Assembly: GCA_004194705.1 (NCBI GenBank)
Contig: SADC01000210.1
Coordinates: 62,001 to 126,000, forward strand
Direction of reading: 5' to 3'
Origin: Ditylenchus dipsaci
Lineage: Eukaryota; Nematoda; Chromadorea; Rhabditida; Anguinidae
DNA: 64,000 nt
Shown: in pieces, positions 31,641 through 42,579 of the stretch
Numbering within the stretch: position 1 is the first letter of the stretch
Layout of the letters: every line of letters starts with the position of its first letter
The notes under the pieces: model-generated
What the model was told of the DNA's origin: nothing
The model's database searches: none
The model's input: only the letters and a program-made list of their open reading frames with translations
Translations under genes and position numbers: made by a program

Positions 31641-33121
31641 AATGTACCACCAAAAGTGAGAATTTGGCCGCCTTTTTTATTTTTTGGCCGCCTTTTTTAA
31701 ATTCATAATAAAAAAATAGAATTTGGCCGCCTTTTTTGAAAAATTGGCCGCCTTTTTGTTAATGCTTTCCCTTTCTAAAGCAACCATTTTAGGCATATTT
31801 TGTGCAGACTGCATAAATCTCGGTAGTGAACGCGGTTACTGCACTAATTTTCACTGTTTTCTCAATGGTTGATGCTGTTTTTTTCTTAAACTCAGCTGTC
31901 TTCTTACGGCACTTATTTTACTTTAATTTTTATACTTTTATATGACTTATTTCCTTATTTTTTAGGTAATTATAACATATCCAAGTAAGAAGATCTCGGG
32001 GCTCGTGAAAAGGCGTGTCACAGGTGTTTGGAACGTTGGATCAAAGCATGTTTTCAGGTTCACTCGTCAGGTAAATTTAACTTTTTGGCGCAATCTTTAC
32101 TGCAGCTGCATACAGCTTGGCAAAGTCGTCAACGTGTGTAGACGTCAAGCACATTTTTGGTCTATGTGGAAACTATTCACTTTGTCAGGCTGTATGTGGT
32201 TGAGGTATCACTCTCTATGTGCCTTCGTGCTCCATAACCAAGGCGGTATGGCTGGGCCATAGTAACATAACTGCCGGGGCACGTTAACTTCTATAAAAGA
32301 GGCTGCCTAGCGAGAGTGGTTATAAGCCACATATTATTTTACCAAAATCGTGTTCTGTATTCATATCATTAATTTTCAGGTACAATGAGTCATTCAGGTA
32401 GCTTATTCACATTAAAGGGGGAGGAACTTTCATATACGTATCGCCCTTAGTCAACTGTTCTAATCCCGTTATGTACACGCCTTATTGATTTTTTATATCA
32501 AGTTCACTGACTTCTAGGGCCGAAAACTATCGAAAATCGATTTGAATTATTTCCAGAAATGGCTTTCAAAATAGGGTGTGCAGCCAGTGATATTCGAACC
32601 TGTGACCTAGGGCGATGCGTATATGAAAGTCCCTTCCCCTTTAACGAAGCTGCAGTAAAGATTGCGCCAAAAAGTTAAATTTACCTGACGAGTGAACCTG
32701 AAAACATGCTTTGATCCAACGTTCCAAACACCTGTGACACGCCTTTTCACGAGCCCCGAGATCTTCTTACTTGGATATGTTATAATTACCTAAAAAATAA
32801 GGAAATAAGTCATATAAAAGTATAAAAATTAAAGTAAAATAAGTGCCGTAAGAAGACAGCTGAGTTTAAGAAAAAAACAGCATCAACCATTGAGAAAACA
32901 GTGAAAATTAGTGCAGTAACCGCGTTCACTACCGAGATTTATGCAGTCTGCACAAAATATGCCTCAAAATAGTTGGTTTGCTGGTAGGAAAAGCCATTAA
33001 CAAAAAAGGCGGCCAATTTTTCAAAAAAGGCGGCCAAATTCTATTTTTTTATTATGAATTTAAAAAGGCGGCCAAAAAAATAAAAAGGCGGCCAAATTCT
33101 CACTTTTGGTGGTACATTTCT
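31641..33121. mobile_element. 1.48-kb palindrome with ~470-bp nearly perfect arms
   Basis: GTACCACCAAAAGTGAGAAT at 31641 mirrors ATTCTCACTTTTGGTGGTAC at 33121. Arms contain reiterated GGCCGCCTTTTTT words (four per end), then unique sequence up to CTGCAGCT at about 32113 / 32648. The 530-bp loop holds tRNA-like sequence in both orientations (CATATACGTATCGCCC.., GATATTCGAACCTGTGACC). One arm copy carries the frame 32005-32262, whose mirror lies in the other arm; not a convincing protein. Confidence 0.85.
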
Positions 33122-33251
33122 ATTTGAGCCTTTTTTCACTAGTGATTTTTACAATAACCGTCCTATGATCTGTGTTATTTTCATTTGCTATCTTTTATAA
33201 ATATTACCGTATATTCTGCACACAACCTTCTCTGACTAACCTTTTCTGATA

Positions 33252-33485
33252 CCGTATATTCTCTATTAATTCCCCACTCTTTAATAAACCCTCATCCCAC
33301 GGACCTCATATCTTAGCCTAGAGCCAACATTTTACAAATATGTTTTTTGCGTTTTCTTAATTACCACGAGCTCTCCTGATTTCACTTTTCAGATTCTGGT
33401 TGACTGCCCAAAAATCTCAAAATCGACCTTAAATTTTCCAATTTTTAGGGGTTGAAAAATAATCCCCCAAATATAGAATATACGG
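33252..33485. mobile_element. CCGTATATT-ended TIR element
   Basis: CCGTATATTCTCTATTAATTCC after TA and AATATAGAATATACGG before TA (33486-33487). A second CCGTATATTCTGCAC start lies just upstream (33207). Confidence 0.6.
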
Positions 33486-33818
33486 TATACATGATTTGAA
33501 AAAATCTAATGACTCCATAGAGCTCTAAAAATCATGCATTGTCCCCCTGTTTTTTTATTTGCAACAATATTTTTCCGAAAAATTTAAAAACCACTCAGGC
33601 CTTTGACTATGTTTCAATTCTATTTTTTCGGCGGTTCCCGGAATATCCACGCACTGTTTTTCAGTGTTTGACCTTGCTCCTCCAGGGCAAAAAGTCAAAT
33701 TTTGATGATAAAAATTCGAAAACACGCTTTTATCGTTATCACGGTCTAAAACTGCCTTGGAAATGGTGAAAACCCGATTTCAGCATGGTAGGGATATTTT
33801 AGCCACTTTAGTGACCAG

Positions 33819-34439
33819 CAGTGTTGTTCCGGCGCCGGCGCTGCCCGGGAAAAAACAGCGCCGGGCCGGCGCTCGGCGCCGGCGCTAAAATTTTTCGTCT
33901 CGGCGCTGGCCCCGGCGCCGTTTTTTGAATGGCTATGGCGCCGGCGCTGTTTTTTAAATTTAACAGCCTAATTTTGAGAAAGACGATCATTCTTAATTGT
34001 AAACTAAATTATCTGAATTTTTGTGCTGCAATTTCTTTTATTTCTTCAAATCTTTTGTTTATTTTACTCATTTTCTTTGATTTTTTAGCTTATTGATTTT
34101 TTTTAGATAAACCAGGATATCATATGCTATTGTTTAAAAAGTAATTTGCATAATTTTTTCACAAAACTAATATGGATTACCTATTCCTTTCATGAACTCC
34201 CCACTCTGTAACAACTCCACCTCGTATGGACTTATTTCTCAGCATAGGGAAAATACAAGGTGTTTCAAGAAATCCGCAGGAGAAATCCGCTGGGCCTTTT
34301 TTCAAAAGAGGTCGGCGCCGGCGCCGGAGCCAAAAATTTTCAAGGGAGGCGCTAGGCGCTGGCGCTGGGGCCTTTTTTCAGAAAGGCTCTTTCAGAAAGC
34401 GCCAGCGCCGGCGCCGATCCCGGCGCTGGAACAACGGCT
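33819..34439. mobile_element. GC-rich-ended element with GGCGCCGGCGC words, hAT-like
   Basis: CAGTGTTGTTCCGGCGCCGG at the left and CCGGCGCTGGAACAAC at the right. GGCGCCGGCGCTG is reiterated four to five times per end in an otherwise AT-rich element. GTGACCAG precedes the left end; GTCACCAG follows the abutting hairpin at 34586, a possible 7/8 duplication. Confidence 0.6.
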
Positions 34440-34585
34440 ACCAGACAATTTCTAATATTTTTAGAATTTGTCGCGCGACATTTTCTAATATTTTTCGGTA
34501 AATTCGGGAAAAAACAACCGAATTTACCGAAAAATATTAGAAAATGTCGCGCGACAAATTCTAAAAATATTAGAAATTGTCTGGT
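34440..34585. repeat. Perfect 146-bp hairpin
   Basis: ACCAGACAATTTCTAATATT..TGTCGCGCGACA..CGGTAAATTCGG, 9-nt loop, then the exact complement ending AAATTGTCTGGT. No mismatch was noticed over about 68 bp. It sits at the right end of the GC-rich element. Confidence 0.9.
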
Positions 34586-34589
34586 CACC

Positions 34590-35260
34590 AGTTATTTGCA
34601 TTTTTATAAAATGTCAAAAAAGTTTGCCGTAGTCCCTTCAGCTGATTTTTTGATTTTTTTTCTCACAAATGACACATCGTTCACATTCACACCTAGTTTA
34701 TATAAATACATTTACATGATATTTTCTTAGAATAGCATGAATTTAATAGAATAGAGTCAATCTTGGATAACAAAGAATTAATATGATAAAGAGACACAAT
34801 AATAATTGTGCTAAGTTCTTAATGAAAATGATGCAGGTTATAAAAAAGCTATTCTATGAAACGCTAGTGAATAAAACGTACTTTTTCAAAAACCACCATT
34901 GCGAATATTGCTAGTGTTCCAGAAGAATTTTGCAGAGATGCCTATGGTATTTGTGACAAACCGCCATATTTTTCGGGAGTTGCGCGAACACATATAGTGC
35001 CGAAATTTTAAAGCTAGAATCTGTCCTGTTCGAAAACTTTTTAAAGCCATCCTGTTCAGCGTAATATTTGGCACAAAACTTAGTTTAGAGTTAGTGTAGT
35101 GTAGAACATACTGCCTTTCCCGTGTTTTGATGCAATATTTTTATTGATAAAGCAGATAAAACATTTTTTATTAGTCAATGGCGTCAGACTAGTTATAGAG
35201 ACACAGAATGAAAACGGCATTAATTTGGCAAATGTATACATAAATGTACTAACACTTTAG
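34590..35260. other. No gene seen; 3' flank of the next gene
   Basis: AT-rich, no repeat structure recognised. Holds the downstream region of the minus-strand gene ending at 35264. Confidence 0.4.
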
Positions 35261-35263
35261 TTC

Positions 35264-37736
35264 TTACGTTTTTACATAACCAGCCAACACTCGTTTTGAA
35301 TCCGCCGAAGAAATTTTTATCACGGTTGAAATAGCTCGGAACACTTCTTTTGAAGGCATCAACGAAAATTTCTTTTTTTGATTAGAATTTGGACGAAGAA
35401 TAGCTCTTTCGTTCTGCCGGAGTGCAAGCCTAACTGAGTCGGATACTTCCACCATTTGAGTGCCCCAAGCAGAGTAGCTAGCATGTTGCTCTGCACTATT
35501 GTCTACTATAAATTCTCTTCGACCTGCCCTATAATCACTTTCAGCAGAAGATATTATGGCTCTGGAAATCGTTGTCTGATATTCCTTTTCCCGGATCAGT
35601 TTTTCCAGCAAAACAGATAACTTTCCACCCTTAAAATGTTTCTTAGAAATGGGTTCTTCTTCTACGACTTGGTCGAAAGCACCTAAAATTAAAACGAATT
35701 TTTTTATGAATTTTCGTAAAGAATCAAAACAAACTCTGTGTCATCTTTGGAAGCGCATAGCCTAAAAATTAGGTTTTCAATTTTTAAACAAAATTAAATA
35801 CCCTGAGATTTGCGTTTTGATTTCTCTCTTTGCAACCTAGAAAAAACTGTGATTACAGGGTGGACAAAAGTTAGGCTCAGTATCCGATTTGTTTTGTTAA
35901 ACCGCAGTGTCTAATAAAAGCGCACCCATCAGGGATGAACCAATTTTTTATTTAATCATCGAGTCGAAAACAAATTGTAGGTTAAAAAGAAAGTAAAGCA
36001 TGCGCTTTTATTGAAACAAATATGGTAAGCATTCGGCTTTATTCGTCTTTCGGAGGCAGCATTTTTGCCTTAGTCCCCCTGTTGTTTTTCTTGGAAAAAG
36101 CCTTGGCCCCTGTCCATTATAGTAATATTCATATACTGTGATTATGGTGATCATGGTGATTATGGTTAACGTGACCATCACCTTCACTATGATCACCTTC
36201 AAAACAACAGAGGGACCTAGGCATTTTTCAACAAACAATAACAGAGGAGACGAAGCTAAAAATGTTGCTTCCTAAAAGTAAATGGGGCCGCATCCCTGGC
36301 CTAGATACTGAAATTTTTTTAAAATAACTCCTCACTCTGAATTTATAGGTCGGGAATTTGTATTTCGGTCATCAGATGGCAAATTCTTGGACTTATTCAC
36401 ACTGTTGTTGCGTTCTAAGAGCATTTCCTTGGTCATGTTGCTTTTTTCACACCAGTAAATGAAGATAAAGAAACTCTGGGCAAGTTTTCACGAGCTAGCC
36501 CTTTTTCATAAGATCTCTTAGCGACGTTTTTAGAAGAGCATGCTTTGTATTTTTTGAAGTTTTCTTCAAAGCCGACTTCACTGACCTATAAAACTTTTCA
36601 ACACTAAAGAAAACTTAGGAGCATTACTTAGCTTCCTAGTAAAAAAATTCGATGTTTAAAGGGGCTCCCATCTTCACGGGAGTAGAAAAAAGTAGCCTCC
36701 ATGGTGCAGCACGTAAGCGGTGCAGGATCAAATACCCAAAAACAAAATACCCAAATACCCAAGAGTGGTCTTTGGTAGACTTTTGACGTCCTATTAATAT
36801 TATAATGGCATATGATGCATATTATATGTTGTGTATATTATGATACAGTCGAACTCCGATATAAGGCCACCCCGCTATAAGGCCACCTCGAGACCAATTT
36901 TTTGGCCAGCAAAGAAAGAAATTAGTCAAAGTTCACCCCCGATATAAAGCCACCCCGATATAAGGACACCTTCGGCCGGTCCCCAGGCGTGGCCTTATAT
37001 CGGAGTTCGACTGTAATAGTATATAGTGCACATTATCTGCACAAGATGCATATTGGGTATTTTGACCATTGGTATTTTGACCTTCGGGTATTTTGTCTTT
37101 GGGTATTTCGATCCTGCACCGCGTAAGCATTTGAGTTTTTTGACCCAAAATGATGTTGCAGGTTCGATCCCACGTGGTGACATGCTATTTATTTCAGCTT
37201 CTCTGACCAGTTCTAGAGGCAATTTGGGTCGCTGATTCCGAATCTGGCATCAAAAAGTCCAATTACTTCTAAAACTGGTCAAACAAGCCACAATAAATAG
37301 GACGCCTACACGGGGAATCGAATCTGCAACATCATTTTGAGCCAAAAAAATTCAAACGCTTACGCACTGCGCCATGGAGGACACTTTTTCTACTCCTGCA
37401 AAGGCGAGAGGTCTCTTTAGCTAGCTCTCAGATATTTTGTTTGGCACTTAATTTAAATAAAAATTTAACAAATAAAATCTAATCTAATAAAAAATCTAAA
37501 GAAATAAAAAATTGGTTGAGATTTTAAATAAGTAAAAATCTTTTGAAAAATCACAACTGAGAGCCTTGAGTTAGACCAATGACATTATTTTTTCTTTGAA
37601 TTTTATTTAAAAACACCTACCCTTCTTTTTCTTCAGTGGGCTTAAGTGCTACAGAAAAGCGTTTGCTTTTAGTGCTTTTCTTTACGCTTCCAATTTCGAG
37701 CAGTCGAGTGCGGTCAAATGTAGGAAATGAAGCCAT
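35264..37736 (-). CDS. Unrecognised small protein gene, two exons supported
   Basis: The first exon (37736-37621) starts MASFPTFDRTRLLEIGSVKK, is lysine/serine rich and ends in EEKE before a GTAGGT donor (phase 2). The last exon (35682-35264) follows a TTTTAG acceptor and encodes AFDQVVEEEPISKKHFKGGK, then a helical, charged stretch (LLEKLIREKEYQTTISRAII) and ends KRVLAGYVKT and a stop. The last exon needs a phase-1 donor, so at least one exon between them is missing from my model or the junction is off. No domain recognised. The roughly 1.9-kb intron holds tRNA-headed and hAT-like repeats. A 101-bp transposon lies 85 bp upstream of the start codon. Confidence 0.6.
36067..36226. repeat. Palindrome ended by the CCTTGGTCCCC motif
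   Basis: GCCTTAGTCCCCCTGTTGTT at the left and AACAACAGAGGGACCTAGGC at the right, around a TGATGGTCACG-like hairpin (36150-36190). Confidence 0.75.
36332..36475 (-). other. Possible coding exon, uncertain
   Basis: After TTGCCCAG a frame reads SFFIFIYWCEKSNMTKEMLL and continues hydrophilic to a TGA at 36334-36332. It could be an internal exon of the 35-37.7 kb gene if a donor precedes the stop (for instance GTGTGAATAAG), but phases were not resolved. Confidence 0.25.
36719..37120. mobile_element. Element with GGTGCAGGATC ends and ATACCCAAA words, 8-bp duplication
   Basis: GGTGCAGGATC and GATCCTGCACC are the ends; ACGTAAGC (36711-36718) and GCGTAAGC (37121-37128) are a 7/8 duplication. ATACCCAAA words repeat at both ends. 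The CAGTC element at 36846 is nested inside. Confidence 0.75.
36846..37013. mobile_element. CAGTC-ended element, word ATAAGGCCACC
   Basis: CAGTCGAACTCCGATATAAGG after TA (36844-36845), inverse ending GACTG before TA (37014-37015). TATAAGGCCACC occurs twice, plus TATAAAGCCACC and TATAAGGACACC variants. Confidence 0.9.
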
Positions 37737-37820
37737 ATCTAAAAATTTTCTTCCTCTTACAACAAAAAATCACAGTGACTAAAGTCAGTAGATAGATATT
37801 TTAAGAGTGAAAAAGACATA

Positions 37821-37921
37821 CAGTCGACGCTCGGTTTAGTGTTCACTCTGGGGCCGCTCTAGGTAAACACTAAATCGAGCTGAACACTAAATCGGGTGAT
37901 CACTAAATCGAGCGTCGACTG
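37821..37921. mobile_element. CAGTC-ended element, 101 bp, word TTTAGTGTTCAC
   Basis: CAGTCGACGCTCGGTTTAGTG after TA (37819-37820) and inverse ending GACTG before TA (37922-37923). GAACACTAAATCG-type words occur four times. Confidence 0.9.
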
Positions 37922-38104
37922 TAAATTATAAATATTTTAAGTTTAAATAAGACTTAAAATATTTCAAATATTTTGTCGGTATATAATAATAAGAATGCCA
38001 AAAATTGGGAACTTGAATATATTTTGACCATAATACTAAGCTTACTCGCTCAAAATAACCCCAAATACCCCTTTTTAGACATGTTAGGCTGACATGAGCC
38101 AGAC

Positions 38105-38835
38105 TATGTTAAAGAAAGTCCTCGCACAAAGTAGTTTTTACTCATTTTTTCTGTGTGTTCAGGACCTGAAACGTGTAGAAATTATGTTTTGCTCAAACTG
38201 TTTTGCCCCGTCAAATTACTGATTTATCACGTCGATTCTTTAAACTTTATTGTTTTCTTATAAAATACTTTTATATTTTTTCAATCTATACACCAAAATG
38301 TAGCCCTGAATCTTAGCTTTCAAACTAGTTATTTACTGGATGTTTGAAGTTTCAAAAACTTCCAGAATAAGGTCTTTGTTTAAAGAAAATTTTTTAAAAA
38401 GAGGGTTACAGAGAGCCTTTTCTGCAACTTTTCGAAATTTTTTCAAGTCAATCGATGGCTTGTTAGAAAGCTGAGATCCAGGGCTACATGCTGGTTGAAA
38501 AAATTCGAAAAAAACCTAACAAACACTTTGAAAAATACTACAGAGAAACAATTTTTTTTGATTTGACGGGGTAAATCAGTAATTTGACGAGTGAAATTAG
38601 TATCAGCCATTATGTTTTTAGGGACGGCACCCTTTTAAAAGAATTCTGACTTTTTTTTAAAGTTTGACTTTTTGCCCCGGCAGATAAAAGTAATCGGTAT
38701 TGGAGAGCAGCTGGATATTTTTTTTGAAAAGTAGTGTCCTCCACCTGAAAACATGTTTTCTACACGTCTCAGGCCCTAAAACACATGAAAAAGTAGTAAA
38801 AATACTTTTTGCGAGGATTTATATAGCATTCTTTA
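38105..38835. repeat. Large palindrome
   Basis: TCCTCGCACAAAGTAGTTTTTAC..CTGAAACGTGTAGAA mirrors TTCTACACGTCTCAGGCCC..GTAAAAATACTTTTTGCGAGGA. Inner pair CCCCGTCAAATTACTGATTTA / TAAATCAGTAATTTGACG (38207, 38570). Confidence 0.75.
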
Positions 38836-39106
38836 GCGCAGGCATATGCTGGAGCCGTGCTTTCAGCTGAAATTTTTGTAGAAAAAAATAATGCAGCCGA
38901 CAATACAGCGATATGAAGATCTGTAGATCTGCAAACTAACTCTGAATCTCAATCTTAGACTGCACCATTGGCACTGGAACAAATTGTCACAAATTTTTCT
39001 CTTTTGTGCACAGTGCAAGAGCAACAACTGCAAATCTCAGATCAAAACAATGTAGATGACGTCGATTCGGATTGGATTAACACAAAATTAGATCTCAATA
39101 CCAGCA

Positions 39107-39350
39107 TACCATATTTCCTCTAATAAGCCAACAGTCTCTAATAAGCCTACACCCCTACTTTGAGGACCGATACCTTCCCAGAGTAAATATTTTGCAAAGC
39201 CGTTTATTGCTTTTCCTTAACTCCCACGAGCTTTGCTGATTTTGCTTCTTGGATTAGGAATTTCACCCACAAATATCGAGAAAGACCCCAAACTTTTCAG
39301 ATTTCGGGTGATTGAACAAGAACACGACATGTCGGCCTATTAGAAAACAT
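39107..39350. mobile_element. CCATATTTCC-type TIR element, word AATAAGCCAAC
   Basis: TACCATATTTCCTCTAATAAGCC, then CTCTAATAAGCCTAC, and at the right GGCCTATTAGAAAACATG. A member of the CCGTATTT family with mutations. Confidence 0.5.
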
Positions 39351-39514
39351 GTTATAATAAATAAATGGATTATGCCAGATACTTTTTTTACCAGACGCCG
39401 TAATCTAACCTTTCCGTTTTTTGTTTTATCTAATAATGGAATAACACTACTTTTGTAAGCTCAAAACAACTTTTATAGATAGCCATTTTTTATTTACAGT
39501 TATAGAAATTCTAT

Positions 39515-39910
39515 AGCTCTCCCCTGGCTCTCGCGTAACACGAGCCGCATAACAAAATTCCAAACAGTTACAGACAAACCATTTTTTAGGTTTCAGGTAT
39601 CTTGTACTCAAAATGACCACTAACATTTGTTAGTTTATATAAAAAATATTTCGAAAATCGATAAAGGTGAGTCGCGTAACAGCGTTTTGTGTGACTCAAC
39701 CCTTGTAACACGCTGTTACGCGACTTACTTTTGTCGATTTCCAAAACATTTTCATATAAACTAACAAATGTTTTACTACCAAAATGTTTGCTAGATTCTA
39801 GCGGTCATTTTTATAACAAGATAATTTGAAATTAAAATGAAAAATGATTGTCTGGAACTGTTTGAAAGTTTGTTGCGCGACCTGTGTTATGCGGGACTCT
39901 GGGGAGAGCT
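39515..39910. mobile_element. Palindromic element with GCGTAACACG words
   Basis: AGCTCTCCCCTGGCTCTCGCG at the left and CGGGACTCTGGGGAGAGCT at the right. (G/C)CGTAACA(C/G)(C/G)G words appear at both ends and the centre (CGCGTAACAGCG, TGTTACGCGAC). Confidence 0.75.
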
Positions 39911-39919
39911 TATCTGTTG

Positions 39920-40558
39920 GAATTATTTAAAAAAATATTGAAAATAAATTGTGCGATCTATGTCCATATTACATTGTATTATTCAGCTAATCTTAAATCT
40001 TTCATATCTTATCAATAATTTCTTTTTGTAAAGCTTGTACAAATGTGTTATGTTGTGAGCTTAGACGCAAAACAAGTAGACTACAAATAACTTTTATTAT
40101 CGTCAACATGTTACTAACTTAAAAAAAAACAAAAAAATCAAAAGCAAACAATATCCTGCAGACCCGCAGAAAAGTAAAAGTCAACTACCGACTAAAAACA
40201 ACTCAACACAAACACAAATATGCCTTGCACAAAACTATAAAAAACATTTAAGATTTCCGCTACTACCACAAACAAACAAATACATAGAGGGGCAAAGAAA
40301 TTGCGAGATTTTCAAAAGCTTTTGAAAATTCCATTTCGAGTATTAGACCAACAAAATAACATATTTAGAAAGGGGCAACTTGCACGAAATTAGTGGACTA
40401 CTCTCACAAATACAACAGCAATAATAGTCTAGAAGAATATTGGTGAATAATATTGGATGTTAGCAGCAAAAACGCGAGTTTTATCCCTTCCTCCCCTTCC
40501 TACTTTTGTGCCTAATACTATTGCTAGATAAATTAGCTTAGTTTAGCCATTAGTATAG
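39920..40558. other. No gene; AT-rich low complexity
   Basis: AAACAAACAAATAC-type sequence, possibly distal 3' untranslated DNA of the 44-63 kb gene; no direct evidence. Confidence 0.3.
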
Positions 40559-40560
40559 TA

Positions 40561-40984
40561 CAGTCGACTCTCGATTTAACATACACCAAAAAGTTCGTTC
40601 CCGCCTAGGGTCCGACACTTTTTTAAACTCACTTTTCGATATTTTTTACTTTTTCTGTTTTGACAGTCTGGTCCCAAATATCGCAAAGATTCCGATTTTG
40701 CCGATCGTTTTTCAGAATTATAAAAAATTTACCTCTAAAGCAAAACCTCGATTTAACATACGCCTAAATCCAAAACAGGTGTTTGTTAAATCGAGGTTTT
40801 GCTTTTTTAGATATAAATATTTTATGATTCTGAAAAACGATCGGCAAAATCGGAATCATTGCGATGTTTGGGACCAGACTGTCAAAACAGAATAAGTAAA
40901 AAATGTCGAAAAGTGAGTTAAAAAAAGTGTCGGACCCTAGGGGGAACCAACTTTTTGGGTGTATGTTAAATCGAGAATCGACTG
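40561..40984. mobile_element. CAGTC-ended palindromic element, 424 bp, word ATTTAACATACACC
   Basis: CAGTCGACTCTCGATTTAAC after TA (40559-40560), inverse ending GACTG before TA (40985-40986). The word recurs inverted at the centre (GATTTAACATACGCC / TGTTTGTTAAATC). Core sequence TTCGTTCCCGCCTAGGGTCC, GACAGTCTGGTCCCAAATAT, TTTTGCCGATCGTTTTTCAG is shared with 5210, 49187 and 56791. Confidence 0.92.
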
Positions 40985-40989
40985 TAATA

Positions 40990-41146
40990 CAGTCAAAGCT
41001 CGATCCAGCGGCACCCTCACTGGCTATATTTGGTTGGATTTGACTGAAATCTAAGCGATTAGACTCCTCCTTTAACAGTTTATTCGCTTTAGGATGATCT
41101 AGGCCTAGAATTCTCCCATTGGGGCCACTGAATCGAGGTTTGACTA
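40990..41146. mobile_element. CAGTC-ended element, word ATCCAGCGGCACC
   Basis: CAGTCAAAGCTCGATCCAGCGG after TA; right end GGGGCCACTGAATCGAGGTTTGACTA with the terminal G mutated. It begins 5 bp after the previous element. Confidence 0.75.
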
Positions 41147-41149
41147 TAG

Positions 41150-42180
41150 TAGATGAAGGTTTAATAGCAAGGCTCCAAAGTAACCTATTTGACCACATAT
41201 AGTTAAGTCTAGATAAGCTGACATTTATTTAAGTTCGAAAACTCGAGGGTCCAATTTTTTTTAAACCCTAATTTTGCCGATTAATTGTCCAGCCTTCTAG
41301 TTTTGCCGGTCAGTTTTGTATACTTACACTCTCTTTTGAAAAAAAAAAGTGTCGAATTCCACAAACCAACGGGTCTTTATGACAAAAGTTGCAATTTCTA
41401 CGATTCACGAAATTAGAAGCATTGAGATTTTCCTGGGACTAGTCAAATCAGGCAAAATCATGGTCAAAGTAATAGGCTGGACTCAGCGGGATAACGAATT
41501 TAAGAATATGTCGACTTGTAAAAGATTGACAGTAGATAAGAAATAATTATTTAGACAAAAAAGCCACAAGCACACAATAAATATGGGTGATCGTGACGCG
41601 ATAAAAAAATAAATCCGCAAAATGTTAGTAGAAAAAACCTAGGAATTTTATTTTTTGCGGATTTTATTTGAGCAGAATCTACGAGGATGTCCACTCAATT
41701 GTTGTGTTTGCTTTTCTAGATTTCATGGTTCATTTTTATTGCTATTGACACTATTTTCCTAATAAAAAAAGATCCAAAAAATGAGAAAAACATGAAACAC
41801 ATTGAGCAATCCTGTTCACGATGACCCAAATTTATTTTTAATGCATGGCCAAATAAATGGGCTAGTTTGTGAGAAAAGCAGCTCAGAAGGTCTGGCTATA
41901 CAGATTGCTACTAAAAAATTCTAAGCTATTAACGAAAAATGTGTGTGATTCATTGCCATGCAATTGAAAACTTTTTTTGAGGCTTACAGAACCAGTATAA
42001 ATAGCGAAAAAGCAAGAGGTTTGTAGTTTAATATTGAAAAAAGTCAAATTGGAACAGAGCTTCTTAGGCATTTTTGAAAATTTAATTATTGGCAGCTGGA
42101 ATCACAAATTTAAATTTTTTTTGAAGTAACCCTCAAAAAGTTTCAAGAGTTCTAGTCATAGTCCAGGCTATTAATAAGTT
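41150..42180. other. No gene seen
   Basis: AT-rich; 41590-41660 has a weak hairpin (ATAAAAAAATAAATCCGCAAAA / TTTTTTGCGGATTTTATTT). Frames at 41349-41546 and 41883-42071 unsupported. Confidence 0.4.
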
Positions 42181-42186
42181 AGAAGT

Positions 42187-42438
42187 AGTACTGATCTTCA
42201 TTTTCGCATCTTCAAAAGATGCCGCCTTTTGGCCCATACCTATGGGGCAACAGCTGTTCTGGTTGACCTATATTTCAAAATGGTATTGCGAAATATTTAG
42301 TATTGCTCCTACCTATTGGGTAGAAAGGGGCGGAGCTTAACACCCTCCTATACCTATGGGCATATCTTTGAAAGTGCCTCATAGGTATGGGGCAAAAAAG
42401 CGGCACCGTTGAAGATGCGAAAATGGGCCTCAGTACTG
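42187..42438. mobile_element. Palindromic element with CCCATACCTATGGG words
   Basis: AGTACTGATCTTCATTTTCGCAT at the left and ATGCGAAAATGGGCCTCAGTACT at the right. The word CC(C/T)ATACCTATGGG occurs four times. Confidence 0.75.
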
Positions 42439-42504
42439 CTGTTAAAAATATAAATTTTAACTCAAGATAGAAAAGAACTGGCAATGTTTAAGAACGAAAA
42501 GTTC

Positions 42505-42578
42505 GGAAAATTTATGCTTTCAGTGGGAATCAAGCAGCTTTCGAGAGCTCCGTGTTCTACCATTGAGCCATTGCAACC
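42505..42578 (-). repeat. tRNA-like segment
   Basis: On the minus strand GCAATGGCTCAATGGTAGAAC resembles a tRNA A-box and GCTTGATTCCCAC a B-box. Stems do not close properly; likely tRNA-derived. Confidence 0.4.
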
Positions 42579-42579
42579 G

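Larger units (their letters stand above)
36690..37385. mobile_element. Palindrome with tRNA-like heads at both ends, interrupted
   Basis: CCTCCATGGTGCAGCACGTAAG at the left and CTTACGCACTGCGCCATGGAGG at the right are A-box-like arms; B-boxes GCAGGTTCGATCCCACG (37158) and its inverse (37311-37330) lie inside. Same design at 47980-48520 and 61465-61745. An 8-bp-duplicating element is inserted in the left head (36719-37120). Confidence 0.75.

Noticed and set aside
32005..32262. 85-residue frame as a gene
   Set aside because: It starts in one arm of the 1.48-kb palindrome and the same sequence is mirrored in the other arm; no family resemblance.
33808..34588. Arg/Pro/Ala-rich frames in the GGCGCC region
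   Set aside because: Translations of GC-rich terminal words, open on both strands.
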